A stretch of 64,000 nt of DNA, from positions 1 through 64,000 of the forward strand of contig NZ_FOGO01000012.1 of NCBI RefSeq assembly GCF_900111245.1. Direction: 5' to 3'. Origin of the DNA: Streptomyces qinglanensis. Lineage in GTDB: Bacteria; Actinomycetota; Actinomycetes; Streptomycetales; Streptomycetaceae. How positions within the stretch are numbered: the first letter of the stretch is position 1; every line of letters starts with the position of its first letter. This document shows, one piece after another, positions 1 through 9,386 of the stretch. The notes beneath the pieces were generated by a model. The model had not been told where the DNA came from and did not search any database. It saw only the letters and a program-made list of their open reading frames with translations. The translations under genes were made by a program, and so were the position numbers.

Positions 1-92
1 ATCCACCACCGAAGCGGCTTCATCGTTCGACTTGCATGTGTTAAGCACGCCGCCAGCGTTCGTCCTGAGCCAGGATCAAACTCTCCGTGAAT
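1..92 (-). rRNA. 16S rRNA, 5' end (partial)
   Basis: Read on the minus strand, this stretch opens with the universal bacterial 16S start (AGAGTTTGATCCTGGCTCAG at about positions 67-86), followed by the actinobacterial GACGAACGCTGGCGGCGTGC segment and the first variable region. The gene runs off the left edge. The mature 5' end is placed at about position 92 by similarity to Streptomyces 16S genes and could be off by a few bases. Confidence 0.97.
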
Positions 93-426
93 GCTTCCAT
101 CCACAGGAAGAGCGGAACCAGAGGAGGAATAATCCCCCGGTTCACAGCGTCCTCGCTGTTGTGTATTTCAAAGGAACCTCAACCCGCCGAACACTCGGCA
201 GGTCGGGGTATCAACATATCTGGCGTTGACTTTTGGCACGCTGTTGAGTTCTCAAGGAACGGACGCTTCCTTCGAAACCAATCGGTTCTGACGATGCAGT
301 ACCGGTTTCTCCGGACGTTTGCCCTTTTGGTGTCTCCGACTCTATCAGATCGAATCTGCTTCGAGTTCGGAGTGCTTCTCGCACGAGAATTCCGTCGCCG
401 GATTTCTTGTGGTCGAAGCGAAGAAG
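93..426 (-). other. rRNA operon leader with conserved processing region
   Basis: This is the transcribed leader between the rRNA promoters and 16S. On the minus strand, positions about 210-262 carry a segment (TTGAGAACTCAACAGCGTGC followed by CAAAAGTCAACG) that recurs in streptomycete rRNA leaders and is thought to take part in precursor processing. A further promoter-like TAGAGT hexamer lies at 339-344, but I see no convincing -35 for it. No protein gene is credible here. Confidence 0.7.
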
Positions 427-456
427 AATCTAACTGCTGCTGCCGAGCTTGTCCAA
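427..456 (-). promoter_or_regulatory. rRNA promoter, proximal
   Basis: On the minus strand a -35 TTGGAC (451-456) and a -10 TAGATT (427-432) are separated by 18 bp and point toward the 16S gene. The match to the vegetative consensus and the location fit one of the multiple tandem promoters typical of streptomycete rRNA operons. Confidence 0.6.
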
Positions 457-473
457 CTCTAGGCAACTGTTCG

Positions 474-502
474 AATCTACTGCCCGCGGGCCACCGCGTC
501 AA
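474..502 (-). promoter_or_regulatory. rRNA promoter, distal
   Basis: On the minus strand a -35 TTGACG (497-502) and a -10 TAGATT (474-479) are separated by exactly 17 bp. This is the best sigma-HrdB-type match upstream of the 16S gene. It lies about 50 bp past the stop codon of the upstream SpoIIM-like gene, which is transcribed in the same direction. Confidence 0.7.
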
Positions 503-554
503 CGGTTTTCCGGGGCGGAGAGGACAGTAGCAGGTTCCCGGCCGTCCACGCACA

Positions 555-1562
555 TCATCCGGCGGTGGGTGCCTCCGCCGAGCGGTCCGACACGGCGATG
601 TCACCGGTTTCGCCCATCCCGGCCGCGCGGCGCCCCAGGACATACACGTAGCCGAGGAAGGCCAGTTCCACCAGGACTCCGATGAGGATCCGCGCCCAGG
701 TGGGCAGGCCGGAGGGGGTCACGAAGGCTTCCACGGCGCCGGAGACGAGAAGGACGGCCGCCAGTCCGAGGGCCATGCCGAGGGCCGAACGTCCCTCCTG
801 GGCCAGTGCTGTTCGCCGGCTCCGATGGCCCGGATCGATGACAGTCCAGCCCAGCCGCAGCCCCGTGCCCGCCGCGACGAAGACGGCGGTCAGCTCCAGG
901 AGACCGTGCGGCAGCAGCAGGCCGAGGAAGGTGTCGAGGCGCCCAGCGGATCCCATGAGCCCGATGCCGACGCCGAGGTTGAGGACGTTCTGGAAGAGCA
1001 CCCAGAGCACGGGGATGCCGAGGAGGGCGCCGAAGGCCAGGCAGAGGGCCGCGGCCTGGGCGTTGTTCGTCCAGACCTGGGCGGCGAAGGAGGTGGCCGG
1101 GTGGCTGGAGTAGTACGCCTCGTACCGGCCACCGGGGCGCGTCATCTCTCGGAGCTCCTCCGGCGCTCCGATGGTGGCGCGGACCTCGGGGTGAGTGCCC
1201 ACCCACCAGGCGATGAGCACGGTCAGCACGACGGACAGCAGCGCCGTGGGAACCCACCAGGTGCGCGAGCGGTAGACAGCGGCTGGGAAGCCGGCCGCGA
1301 AGAAGCGCGCCGCATCGCGCCAGGAGGCGGTGTGCGCTCCGGTGACCGCACTGCGCGCGCGGGCGACGAGGTGGGTGAGGCGTTCGGTGAGGTCCGGGTC
1401 CGGCGCACTCGACCGCACCTGGGAGAGATGGGTGGCGGCGCGCTGGTAGAGCCGGACGAGTTCGTCGGCCTCCGCGCCGGAGAGGCGGCGGTGGCGGCGC
1501 AGCAGTACGTCCAGGCGGTCCCATTCCGCGCGGTGCGCCGAGACGAAGACGTCCAGGTCCAT
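555..1562 (-). CDS. SpoIIM/DUF95-family membrane protein
   Basis: A 335-residue multi-spanning membrane protein of the stage II sporulation protein M family. The N-terminal ~90 residues are soluble and helical (DLDVFVSAHRAEWDRLDVLL). They are followed by about six hydrophobic segments, starting near residue 115, with the family-typical TNNAQAAALCLAFGALLGIP stretch. The ATG at 1562 is chosen because similarity starts there; upstream in-frame codons are low-complexity and overlap the divergent gene's control region. It faces an RDD-family gene with 166 bp between starts, a pairing common in actinobacteria. The family takes part in sporulation septum remodelling in Bacillus; in streptomycetes the exact role is unknown. 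Confidence 0.85.
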   Translation of the reverse strand: MDLDVFVSAHRAEWDRLDVLLRRHRRLSGAEADELVRLYQRAATHLSQVRSSAPDPDLTERLTHLVARARSAVTGAHTASWRDAARFFAAGFPAAVYRSRTWWVPTALLSVVLTVLIAWWVGTHPEVRATIGAPEELREMTRPGGRYEAYYSSHPATSFAAQVWTNNAQAAALCLAFGALLGIPVLWVLFQNVLNLGVGIGLMGSAGRLDTFLGLLLPHGLLELTAVFVAAGTGLRLGWTVIDPGHRSRRTALAQEGRSALGMALGLAAVLLVSGAVEAFVTPSGLPTWARILIGVLVELAFLGYVYVLGRRAAGMGETGDIAVSDRSAEAPTAG

Positions 1563-1728
1563 GGAGCGAGTTTCCCAGATCGTCGTACTGGAAGACTGGG
1601 GCGGCGGCACCGGGCGGTTGCCCCGGGTGCCTGGTGGTGTGGCGACGGGAGCGTTCCCGACGGGTGGGGCGAGAGCGGCCCGTAGCCGTGGTGCCTCCGC
1701 ACTGCGGCCGACGAACTGGGGGTGTGCG

Positions 1729-2676
1729 ATGAGTGAGCTGGTGACCGGGGAAGCCGTCGTGCTCGGGCTGCGTCCCGCACGGCTGCCGAGCAGGGCGCTG
1801 GCCGTCTGCCTGGACCTGGTCATCGTCTGGGTCGTCTACCTGGCGCTGACGCTCGCCCTGCTGGTGTCCGTCGACTCCCTGGACCCAGCCGCGCTCGCGG
1901 CTGTGCAGGTGGGGCTTTTCGTGCTGGTCCCCGTCGGGCTGCCGATCGCGGTCGAGACGCTCACCGGGGGACGTTCGGTCGGGAAGCTCGCAGCGGGACT
2001 GCGGGTCGTACGGGACGACGGCGGTCCGATCCGGTTCCGGCACGCGCTGGTGCGCGGGGCGGTCGGAGTCGTCGAGATGCAACTGCTGTTCGGTGTGGTG
2101 GCCTGTACGGCCTCGCTGGTGTCCGAGCGGGGTCGCCGGCTGGGTGACGTGTTCGCCGGGACGCTGGTGGTACGGGTACGCAGTCCCCGGCCGGGGCGCA
2201 CGGCGGTGCCGCCTCCGCCCCGGTGGTGCGCCGCGGAGTTCGCCGAACTCGATCTGTCGCGCGTTCCGGACGCGCTCTGGCTCGCGATCCGGCAGTTCCT
2301 GCTGCGTGCCGAGCAGTTGGACCCCGCTGTGCGGCACTCGATGGCGGAGCGGCTGGCGGACGACGTCATCGGGTGGACAGGAGCGCCGGCGCCGCACGGG
2401 GTGCCCGCGGTCAGCTATCTGGCCGGGATCGCTGCGGAGCGGCGGGAGCGCGAGGCACGGCGCTCCTTGGGTTCCTCCGGGATGCCGTCCTCCCCGTCGT
2501 CGTGGTCTCGGTCGTCGCCACAGCCGCAGACACAGCCGTCCACGGCGACCAGCCCTTCCCCTCCGCCGCCTGTTCCGCCTCCTTCTCCGCCCGCCTCGGG
2601 ACGGGAGGGCTCGGCCCCGGACAGGAGCGAGGACGGCCCGCCCACTCCGCGCACGGGCTTCGTTCCGCCCTCCTAG
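1729..2676 (+). CDS. RDD-family membrane protein
   Basis: A 315-residue protein with an N-terminal RDD domain: RAL near residue 23 opens the first membrane segment, a second hydrophobic segment follows (residues ~60-80), and GGRSVGKLAAGLRVV is the typical RDD connecting motif. A third segment and the GRRLGDVFAGTLVV closing motif end the domain near residue 150. The C-terminal half is cytoplasmic and finishes in a Ser/Pro-rich tail. The ATG at 1729 fits the domain start, giving three membrane helices. RDD proteins are of largely unknown function, with a few acting in ion transport. Divergent pairing with the SpoIIM-like gene suggests a shared membrane role. Confidence 0.85.
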   Translation: MSELVTGEAVVLGLRPARLPSRALAVCLDLVIVWVVYLALTLALLVSVDSLDPAALAAVQVGLFVLVPVGLPIAVETLTGGRSVGKLAAGLRVVRDDGGPIRFRHALVRGAVGVVEMQLLFGVVACTASLVSERGRRLGDVFAGTLVVRVRSPRPGRTAVPPPPRWCAAEFAELDLSRVPDALWLAIRQFLLRAEQLDPAVRHSMAERLADDVIGWTGAPAPHGVPAVSYLAGIAAERREREARRSLGSSGMPSSPSSWSRSSPQPQTQPSTATSPSPPPPVPPPSPPASGREGSAPDRSEDGPPTPRTGFVPPS

Positions 2677-2735
2677 CCCGTTGTCGGACCGGCCGCGCCC
2701 GGGAGCACGGCGGCTCGGAGCCGGGCTCCGGCGCG

Positions 2736-3356
2736 CTACCCCTTGTCGAACACCGACGGGGGCGACTCCAGGTCCTCCAACTCGATGCCCGGGGCCGCCA
2801 GGACGACGTCGCCGGTGAGGTGCACCGCGTGCTGCTCTCCGGTCTCCAAGTCGGAGACCTGGTAGTGGTGCACGACGAGCGGGCCGTTGTCGGTGTCGTG
2901 TGCTTCGCTGTCGGACAGCGCCCAGGACTGGTCCAGGGTGCGGGGAGCGAGGACGGGGGGTGTGAACGCGACGAGGCGGACGCGGGTCGCCCGGTCACCG
3001 GGAGCCGGGCGCAGCAGCCGCGCGGTCGCGACGAGGAACGCGGGGGAAGCCCCGGTGAAGGAATGCGCGGCGGCATTGCCCTCCTGGGCCTGCTCTCCCG
3101 TGGGGTCGGAACGCACCCAGGTGACGCCGTCCAGTGCCGCTCCGCGGATCCGCCAGTTCGCGGCGCGGAGTTCGAGGCGGATCGGGCGGCCGAGGTCGTC
3201 GAGCGTGAGGTCGACGGAGCCGATGTGCTCACCTGCGGGGTCGGTGAGCTGCGAGACGTAGCGCCAGCCGGAGGGGCCGGTGGCGCAGTGGAAGTGCTCT
3301 TCTCCGAGGAAGGTGTGGTCGTGCGGATCGTGCAGCGAATAGCGGCCGCGGGGCAT
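2736..3356 (-). CDS. conserved hypothetical protein
   Basis: A 206-residue soluble protein that I do not assign to a named family. It starts MPRGRYSLHDPHDH and has alternating beta-like segments (GWRYVSQLTD, HIGSVDLTLDDLGRP, RLELRAANWRIRG), suggesting a beta-rich lipocalin-like or glycolipid-binding-like fold. There is no signal peptide or membrane segment. It lies downstream of ahcY in the same orientation but is separated by two strong hairpins, so it is probably transcribed separately or by read-through. The ATG at 3356 has only a weak ribosome site. Codon usage with strong third-position GC supports a real gene. Confidence 0.75.
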   Translation of the reverse strand: MPRGRYSLHDPHDHTFLGEEHFHCATGPSGWRYVSQLTDPAGEHIGSVDLTLDDLGRPIRLELRAANWRIRGAALDGVTWVRSDPTGEQAQEGNAAAHSFTGASPAFLVATARLLRPAPGDRATRVRLVAFTPPVLAPRTLDQSWALSDSEAHDTDNGPLVVHHYQVSDLETGEQHAVHLTGDVVLAAPGIELEDLESPPSVFDKG

Positions 3357-3387
3357 GGGCGGTGTCCGGGGTCGGTGCGGTGACGGG

Positions 3388-3414
3388 CAGGCCCCCCGCG
3401 GGGCGGGGGGCCTG
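3388..3414 (-). terminator. hairpin downstream of ahcY (second)
   Basis: A perfect 11-bp inverted repeat (CAGGCCCCCCG / CGGGGGGCCTG) with a 5-nt loop. It lies between ahcY and the next leftward gene and probably acts with the adjacent hairpin to end ahcY transcription. Confidence 0.6.
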
Positions 3415-3430
3415 TGGTCCGGTCCGGGCG

Positions 3431-3469
3431 CCGTCCGAGCCCGGCGGTGGTGCCGCCGGGCTCGGACGG
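3431..3469 (-). terminator. hairpin downstream of ahcY (first)
   Basis: A perfect 17-bp inverted repeat (CCGTCCGAGCCCGGCGG and its complement) with a 5-nt loop, with no T tract, as is usual for streptomycete terminators. It lies about 310 bp past the ahcY stop. Confidence 0.65.
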
Positions 3470-3650
3470 GCCGGTAGGACCCATGTAGTGCTGGAGGTGA
3501 CCGTACCGCGCCCCCGGAGGTGCCGGAGGCGGCGCGACCGGTGGTAGCGGGCCCGGCCCGTCACCGCCGTACGGCCTCCTGCGGCGGCACACCGGCCTAC
3601 CGGTATCGCACCGGTCGCGCACCGGCTGGATCCCCGGCGCGCACCGTCGT

Positions 3651-3702
3651 ACCCACCGGCGGATACCGGCGAGCGTACCCACCGGCGGTTACCGGCGAGC
3701 CG
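3651..3702. repeat. 26-bp tandem duplication
   Basis: Two adjacent near-identical 26-bp copies (ACCCACCGGCGG, then A/T, then TACCGGCGAGC) sit in the roughly 420-bp gap downstream of ahcY. The rest of that gap, apart from the two hairpins, is GC-rich sequence without a credible gene. Confidence 0.7.
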
Positions 3703-3776
3703 ACGAGGCCGACGGGCCGGTGCGGGCACGCACAGTCGCGTACGCCGCCCGCACCGACCCGGCCGGGTTGCGGTGC

Positions 3777-5237
<1,461 letters not shown>

Positions 5238-5630
5238 TGCGAGCTGCTCCTCGGTGTCGAGAAATAAGGCTGGTCCGTGCTGCGGCGCCGGGGCGGTGCG
5301 GCACCGGTCGCGCGGAGGCGCGCATCGTGACCGGGCACACTCGTCCCCTGCTCGCAGCTCAGTCCGTCGGAGGCCCTCTCTCCCTCGGTGGCCCGGTGTC
5401 CGGGCCTCCCGACCGCCATCAGCAGCGACGTCTGGCTCTACGAATCTACACCGCCCGTCCAGGGGACAAGACGGGCGCCGCTGACAGCAAGGGCGCCTCG
5501 GGGTCGGTTTTCGGCCGCTTGCTTTTTTGGCCGTCCGGCTGGTTCGGTGCACCCTGCGGCCTCTGCGACGGCGACTGCGACGGCGCGAGAACGCACCTCT
5601 CCACCCCTTGGCCGAGCTAGGAGTTCCCAC
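5238..5630. other. ahcY/fruA divergent intergenic region with structured ahcY leader
   Basis: A 393-bp divergent control region. On the ahcY side, the arms GGAGGCCC (5369-5376) and GGGCCTCC (5402-5409) can pair, and an inner pair (5390-5396 with 5400-5406) competes for the same bases. A promoter-like TTGTCC (-35) and TAGATT (-10) read toward ahcY around 5448-5474 but with only 15 bp spacing. I could not match the leader to any known SAM or SAH riboswitch. The fruA ribosome site TAGGAG lies at 5618-5623. Confidence 0.45.
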
Positions 5631-7955
5631 GTGACCAGTCCTGCCGACCCCCGTGACGGAGCGGCTCCCCCGGCCGACCCGGGGCTGAAACTGCTCGCCG
5701 TGACGGCGTGTCCGACCGGTATCGCCCATACCTACATGGCGGCGGAAAAACTGACCCAGGCCGCACAAGCCCGTGGTATCGCCATGAAGGTGGAGACCCA
5801 AGGGTCCATCGGCGCTGAGAACGTCCTGTCTGACAACGATGTCAGCGCGGCGGACGGCGTGATCGTCGCCGCCGACAAGGACGTGGACCTCGGCAGGTTC
5901 GGCGGCAAGCGGGTGCTCTGCGTCGGAGTGGCGGAGGGCATCAGCGACCCCGACGGGCTCATCGACCGGGTACGCGAGGCCCCGGTGCATCCGGGCGGCG
6001 CGGCCTCCGCTGCGGCCGGAGGCGCCCGCGGCGGCGGCAGCGGAGGCGACGGGAGCGGCGGGGGCTCCGGCACGGCGGCCACCGGGCCCGCCGGAGCCAA
6101 GGGCCGGGAGCGCAGTGCCGGCTACAAGGCGCTGATGAACGGCGTCTCGTACATGATCCCGTTCGTCGTCGTCGGCGGATTGCTGATCGCCGTCTCGCTC
6201 GCGCTGGGCGGGCACCCGCAGGCCGACGGCGGTCTGGTGATCCCCGACGGCAGCTTCTGGAAGCACGTGAACGACATCGGCGTGATCGGGTTCACGCTGA
6301 TGGTGCCGATCCTCTCCGGCTACATCGCCTATGCGATCGGCGACCGTCCCGCGCTGGTGCCGGGCATGATCGGCGGCTGGATCGCCAACACCGGCGAGCT
6401 GTACGACTCCGAGTCGGGTGCGGGCTTCATCGGCGCGATCGTCACCGGGTTCCTGGCCGGGTACCTGGTGCGCTGGATCAAGCGGATACCGGTCTCGCGG
6501 TTCGTACGGCCCATCATGCCGATCATCGTGATCCCGATCGTGGCGACCTCCGCGCTCGGCCTGTTCTTCGTCTATGTCATCGGCAGGCCGATCTCCTGGG
6601 TCTTCGAGAACCTCACCGACTTCCTGGGCGGTATGACGGGGACCAGCGCCGCGCTGCTGGGCGTGGTGCTCGGGCTGATGATCGCCTTCGACATGGGCGG
6701 CCCGGTCAACAAGACCGCGTTCCTGTTCGGGGCCGGGCTGGTCTCCAAGAGCCCCGAGGTGATGGGGATGTGCGCGGCTGCCATTCCGGTGCCCCCGCTG
6801 GGGCAGGGCCTCGCGACGCTGCTGCGCCGCAGGTTCTACTCCGACCAGGAGCGGGAGACCGGCCTGGCCGCGCTGTTCATGGGCTTCTTCGGCATCACGG
6901 AGGGCGCCATCCCGTTCGCCGCCGCGCGGCCCGCCACGGTGATCCCGGCGAACATGCTCGGCGGCGCCGTCGCGGGCGGCATCGCGGGGCTGGCCTCGGT
7001 CGGGGACAACGTGCCGCACGGCGGGCCGATCGTGGCGGTGCTGGGCGCGGTCGACGGTGTGGCGATGTTCTTCGTGGCGCTCCTGACCGGTGCCGTGGTC
7101 ACGGCAGCGACCACGGTCGGCCTGGTGACGCTCGGAGCACGGCGTTCCGGGCAGGACGCCCCCGGCACGGACTCCGCGGAGCGTGCGGTGCGGGCCCCGG
7201 CCGCGGTGGGCGCCGGTGTCCTCAGCGGGGAGGACGCGGGGGACGCCGCCCGGAGCACGGCGGGGGACCCGGCGGGGGACTCGGCCACGCCCGCGGCCCG
7301 GGCCGCGGAGCCGCCCCCGGCCTCGGCGGCGGAGCAGCCTGCCGTGCCGGCCCAGGGCGGGGCACCGGGAAGCGCGGCCGGTTCCGCCCCGGAGGAAGGC
7401 CCGACAGCGGGGGAGCCGGAGGCCGCCGAGGGCGCGCCCGGGACGGCCGGCACCGGCACGGAAAGCAGCCCCGCGCCCGATGCCGCCGCGGAGTCCTCCG
7501 GGGTGCTCTCCGGCTATCTGTCCGCGGAGACCGTGCGCGAGCAGCTCGCGGCCGACGGCAAGGAAGCCGGCATCCGGGAGATGGCCGAGCTGTTGGGCCG
7601 CAGCGGCAAGGTCTCCGACAGCGAGGCGCTCGTACGGGCCGCGCTCGCCCGCGAAGAGCAGGGCACGACCGGGCTCGGCGAGGAGATCGCCGTCCCGCAC
7701 GCCAAGACGGACGCGGTCACCGCTCCGGTCGTCGGGTTCGCGCGGTCCGCCGAGGGCATCGAGTGGGGCTCGCTGGACGGGACCAGGGCGCGGCTGGTGT
7801 TCATGATCGCGGTGCCCGAGGCGGCGGCAGGCGACGAGCACCTGCGCATCCTGGCGCTGCTGTCACGGAAGTTGATGGATCCCGCGTTCCGCACCCGGTT
7901 GCTGGAGGCCCCGGACAAGGACACCGTGCTGGCCGCGCTCGCCGAGATCGGCTGA
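5631..7955 (+). CDS. fruA: fructose-type PTS permease, IIB-IIC-IIA fusion
   Basis: A 774-residue sugar permease of the fructose-mannitol PTS family, which imports a hexose and phosphorylates it using HPr-derived phosphate. Domain order is IIB (residues ~19-115, phosphoacceptor Cys27 in TACPTGIAHTYMAAE), IIC (~162-500, about eight membrane segments, GFFGITEGAIPFA motif), a ~120-residue Ala/Pro/Gly linker, then IIA (~623-774, phosphoacceptor His690 in AVPHAKTD). The GTG at 5631 follows a TAGGAG ribosome site. No 1-phosphofructokinase or DeoR-type regulator gene is adjacent, unlike the usual fruRKA arrangement. Fructose is the likely substrate but is inferred from family only. Confidence 0.92.
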   Translation: MTSPADPRDGAAPPADPGLKLLAVTACPTGIAHTYMAAEKLTQAAQARGIAMKVETQGSIGAENVLSDNDVSAADGVIVAADKDVDLGRFGGKRVLCVGVAEGISDPDGLIDRVREAPVHPGGAASAAAGGARGGGSGGDGSGGGSGTAATGPAGAKGRERSAGYKALMNGVSYMIPFVVVGGLLIAVSLALGGHPQADGGLVIPDGSFWKHVNDIGVIGFTLMVPILSGYIAYAIGDRPALVPGMIGGWIANTGELYDSESGAGFIGAIVTGFLAGYLVRWIKRIPVSRFVRPIMPIIVIPIVATSALGLFFVYVIGRPISWVFENLTDFLGGMTGTSAALLGVVLGLMIAFDMGGPVNKTAFLFGAGLVSKSPEVMGMCAAAIPVPPLGQGLATLLRRRFYSDQERETGLAALFMGFFGITEGAIPFAAARPATVIPANMLGGAVAGGIAGLASVGDNVPHGGPIVAVLGAVDGVAMFFVALLTGAVVTAATTVGLVTLGARRSGQDAPGTDSAERAVRAPAAVGAGVLSGEDAGDAARSTAGDPAGDSATPAARAAEPPPASAAEQPAVPAQGGAPGSAAGSAPEEGPTAGEPEAAEGAPGTAGTGTESSPAPDAAAESSGVLSGYLSAETVREQLAADGKEAGIREMAELLGRSGKVSDSEALVRAALAREEQGTTGLGEEIAVPHAKTDAVTAPVVGFARSAEGIEWGSLDGTRARLVFMIAVPEAAAGDEHLRILALLSRKLMDPAFRTRLLEAPDKDTVLAALAEIG

Positions 7956-8033
7956 GGTTCGGCGCATCGTCCGGTCCGACCGCATCGGCCGCACCCGGCG
8001 GTCGATGCGGTCGGCCGCCGGTCAGCCGACACC

Positions 8034-8188
8034 GCGGCACTGCCGCACCACAGTGGAAGCACTGCCGCACCACAGCCGAAGCACTGCCGCACCGCAGTGG
8101 AAGCACTGCCGCACCACAGTGGAAGCACTGCCGCACCACAGTGGAAGCACTGCCGCACCACAGCCGAAGCACTGCCGCACCACAGCGG
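8034..8188. repeat. 22-bp tandem array, seven copies
   Basis: Six nearly perfect contiguous copies of a 22-bp unit (GAAGCACTGCCGCACCACAG plus two variable bases) begin at 8056, 8078, 8100, 8122, 8144 and 8166, with a degenerate seventh at 8034. The array lies just past the fruA stop and before the convergent terminator. The copies are joined directly without spacers, so it is not a CRISPR array. The period is not a multiple of three and no gene is supported. The rest of the 7956-8369 gap contains degenerate GCTGCCG words and the terminator. Confidence 0.95.
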
Positions 8189-8277
8189 CAACTCCTGAAG
8201 CGCTGCCGCTCCTGAAGCCCTGCCGCTTCCGCAGCGCTGCCGTGGCAGCCCAGCACACAGCGGCAGTGCCCACGACG

Positions 8278-8318
8278 AGGGCCCGCCCCCGGTCCGGTGA
8301 ATTCCAGGGGCGGGCCCT
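8278..8318. terminator. bidirectional terminator between fruA and CDF gene
   Basis: A perfect 12-bp stem (AGGGCCCGCCCC / GGGGCGGGCCCT) with a 17-nt loop between convergent genes. Position and strength support termination in both directions. Confidence 0.8.
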
Positions 8319-8369
8319 TCCGCTGCGCGCGGCGGCCGGGTGAGCCCGGCACGCCCGGGGGACGGTCCG

Positions 8370-9347
8370 TCAGGCGCCGGGGCCGCGGCCGGACGCGTCC
8401 GCCGGTTCCGCCGCCGGCTCCGGCTCGGTGTCCTGCTCCGCACGGTAGACGTCCGGCTCCAGGTAGATGACCCGGGCGATCGGGACGGCTTCGCGGACGC
8501 GGTGCTCCGCGGCGTCGATGGCGCGGGCGACCTGTGCGGCCGTGTCGTCGTGCTGGACGGCGACCTTGGCGGCCACCAGCAGCTCCTCCGGGCCCAGGTG
8601 CAGGGTACGCATGTGGATGACGCGGGTGACCGTCTCGCCGTCGACGAGCGCGGTGCGGATCCGGTCCCGTTCGGCCGGGGCGGCGGACTCGCCGAGCAGC
8701 AGCGACTTGGTCTCGGCCGCGAGCACCAGCGCGATGACGACGAGCAGCGCACCGATGCACATGGTGCCCACGCCGTCCCAGACGCCGTCGCCCGTCAGCA
8801 GGGCGAGGCCGACGCCGCCGAGGGCGAGGACGAGGCCGACGAGCGCGCCGAAGTCCTCCAGCAGCACGACCGGCAGTTCGGGGGCCTTGGCGCGGCGTAC
8901 GAACTGGGTCCAGCTCTGCTTGCCGCGGATCTCGTTGGACTCCCGGATGGCGGTCCGGAAGGAGAAGCCTTCGGCCACCACAGCGAAGACCAGGACGCCG
9001 ACCGGCCAGTACCAGTGCTCGATCTCGTGCGGGTGGACGATCTTCTCGTAGCCCTCGTAGAGCGCGAAGACGCCGCCGACGGTGAACAGGACGATGGAGA
9101 CCAGGAAGCCGTAGATGTAGCGCTCGCGGCCGTAGCCGAAGGGGTGCTCCTCGTTGGCGGCCTTCTTGGCCTTCTTGCCGCCCAGCAGCAGGAGGGCCTG
9201 GTTCCCGGAGTCGGCCACGGAGTGGACGCCCTCGGCCAGCATGGAGGCCGAGCCGCTGAAGGCCGCCGCGACGAACTTGGCGACGGCGATGGCCAGGTTG
9301 GCGCCCAGTGCGGCGACGATCGCCTTTGTTCCGCCTGATGCACTCAC
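8370..9347 (-). CDS. cation diffusion facilitator family transporter
   Basis: A 325-residue inner-membrane divalent-cation/proton antiporter of the CDF family, probably exporting zinc or a related metal. Six membrane helices are visible in the first ~205 residues. The metal site in helix II is HSVAD (His42, Asp46). Helix V carries an EDFGALVG motif instead of the usual HxxxD, as in the ZNT9-like branch. A C-terminal cytoplasmic dimerisation domain (RTALVDGETVTRVIHMRTLH) follows, then an acidic tail. The GTG at 9347 has a GGAAGGGA ribosome site. It is the last gene of the leftward manB-Trm112-SIS-manA run, 39 bp after manA. Confidence 0.9.
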   Translation of the reverse strand: MSASGGTKAIVAALGANLAIAVAKFVAAAFSGSASMLAEGVHSVADSGNQALLLLGGKKAKKAANEEHPFGYGRERYIYGFLVSIVLFTVGGVFALYEGYEKIVHPHEIEHWYWPVGVLVFAVVAEGFSFRTAIRESNEIRGKQSWTQFVRRAKAPELPVVLLEDFGALVGLVLALGGVGLALLTGDGVWDGVGTMCIGALLVVIALVLAAETKSLLLGESAAPAERDRIRTALVDGETVTRVIHMRTLHLGPEELLVAAKVAVQHDDTAAQVARAIDAAEHRVREAVPIARVIYLEPDVYRAEQDTEPEPAAEPADASGRGPGA

Positions 9348-9386
9348 GAGTGAGAGGTCCCTTCCTGCTGCTGTGCGACCGTCCGA

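Noticed and set aside
5238..5460. Known SAH or SAM riboswitch before ahcY
   Set aside because: I could not find the consensus pseudoknot elements of any known class; only competing stems are visible, reported as a weak finding.
5238..7841. In-frame upstream extension of ahcY to a 1354-residue protein
   Set aside because: The extension is the complement of fruA, lacks similarity and passes a good ATG with a ribosome site at the normal ahcY start. High-GC genomes give such long empty frames.
8034..8188. CRISPR array
   Set aside because: The repeat units are contiguous with no unique spacers, and there are no cas genes.
8005..8760. Protein frames through the 22-bp array (VVRQCFHCGAAVLPLW-type repeats)
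   Set aside because: A 22-bp period produces regular pseudo-repeats in every frame; there is no ribosome site and the frames run through a terminator.
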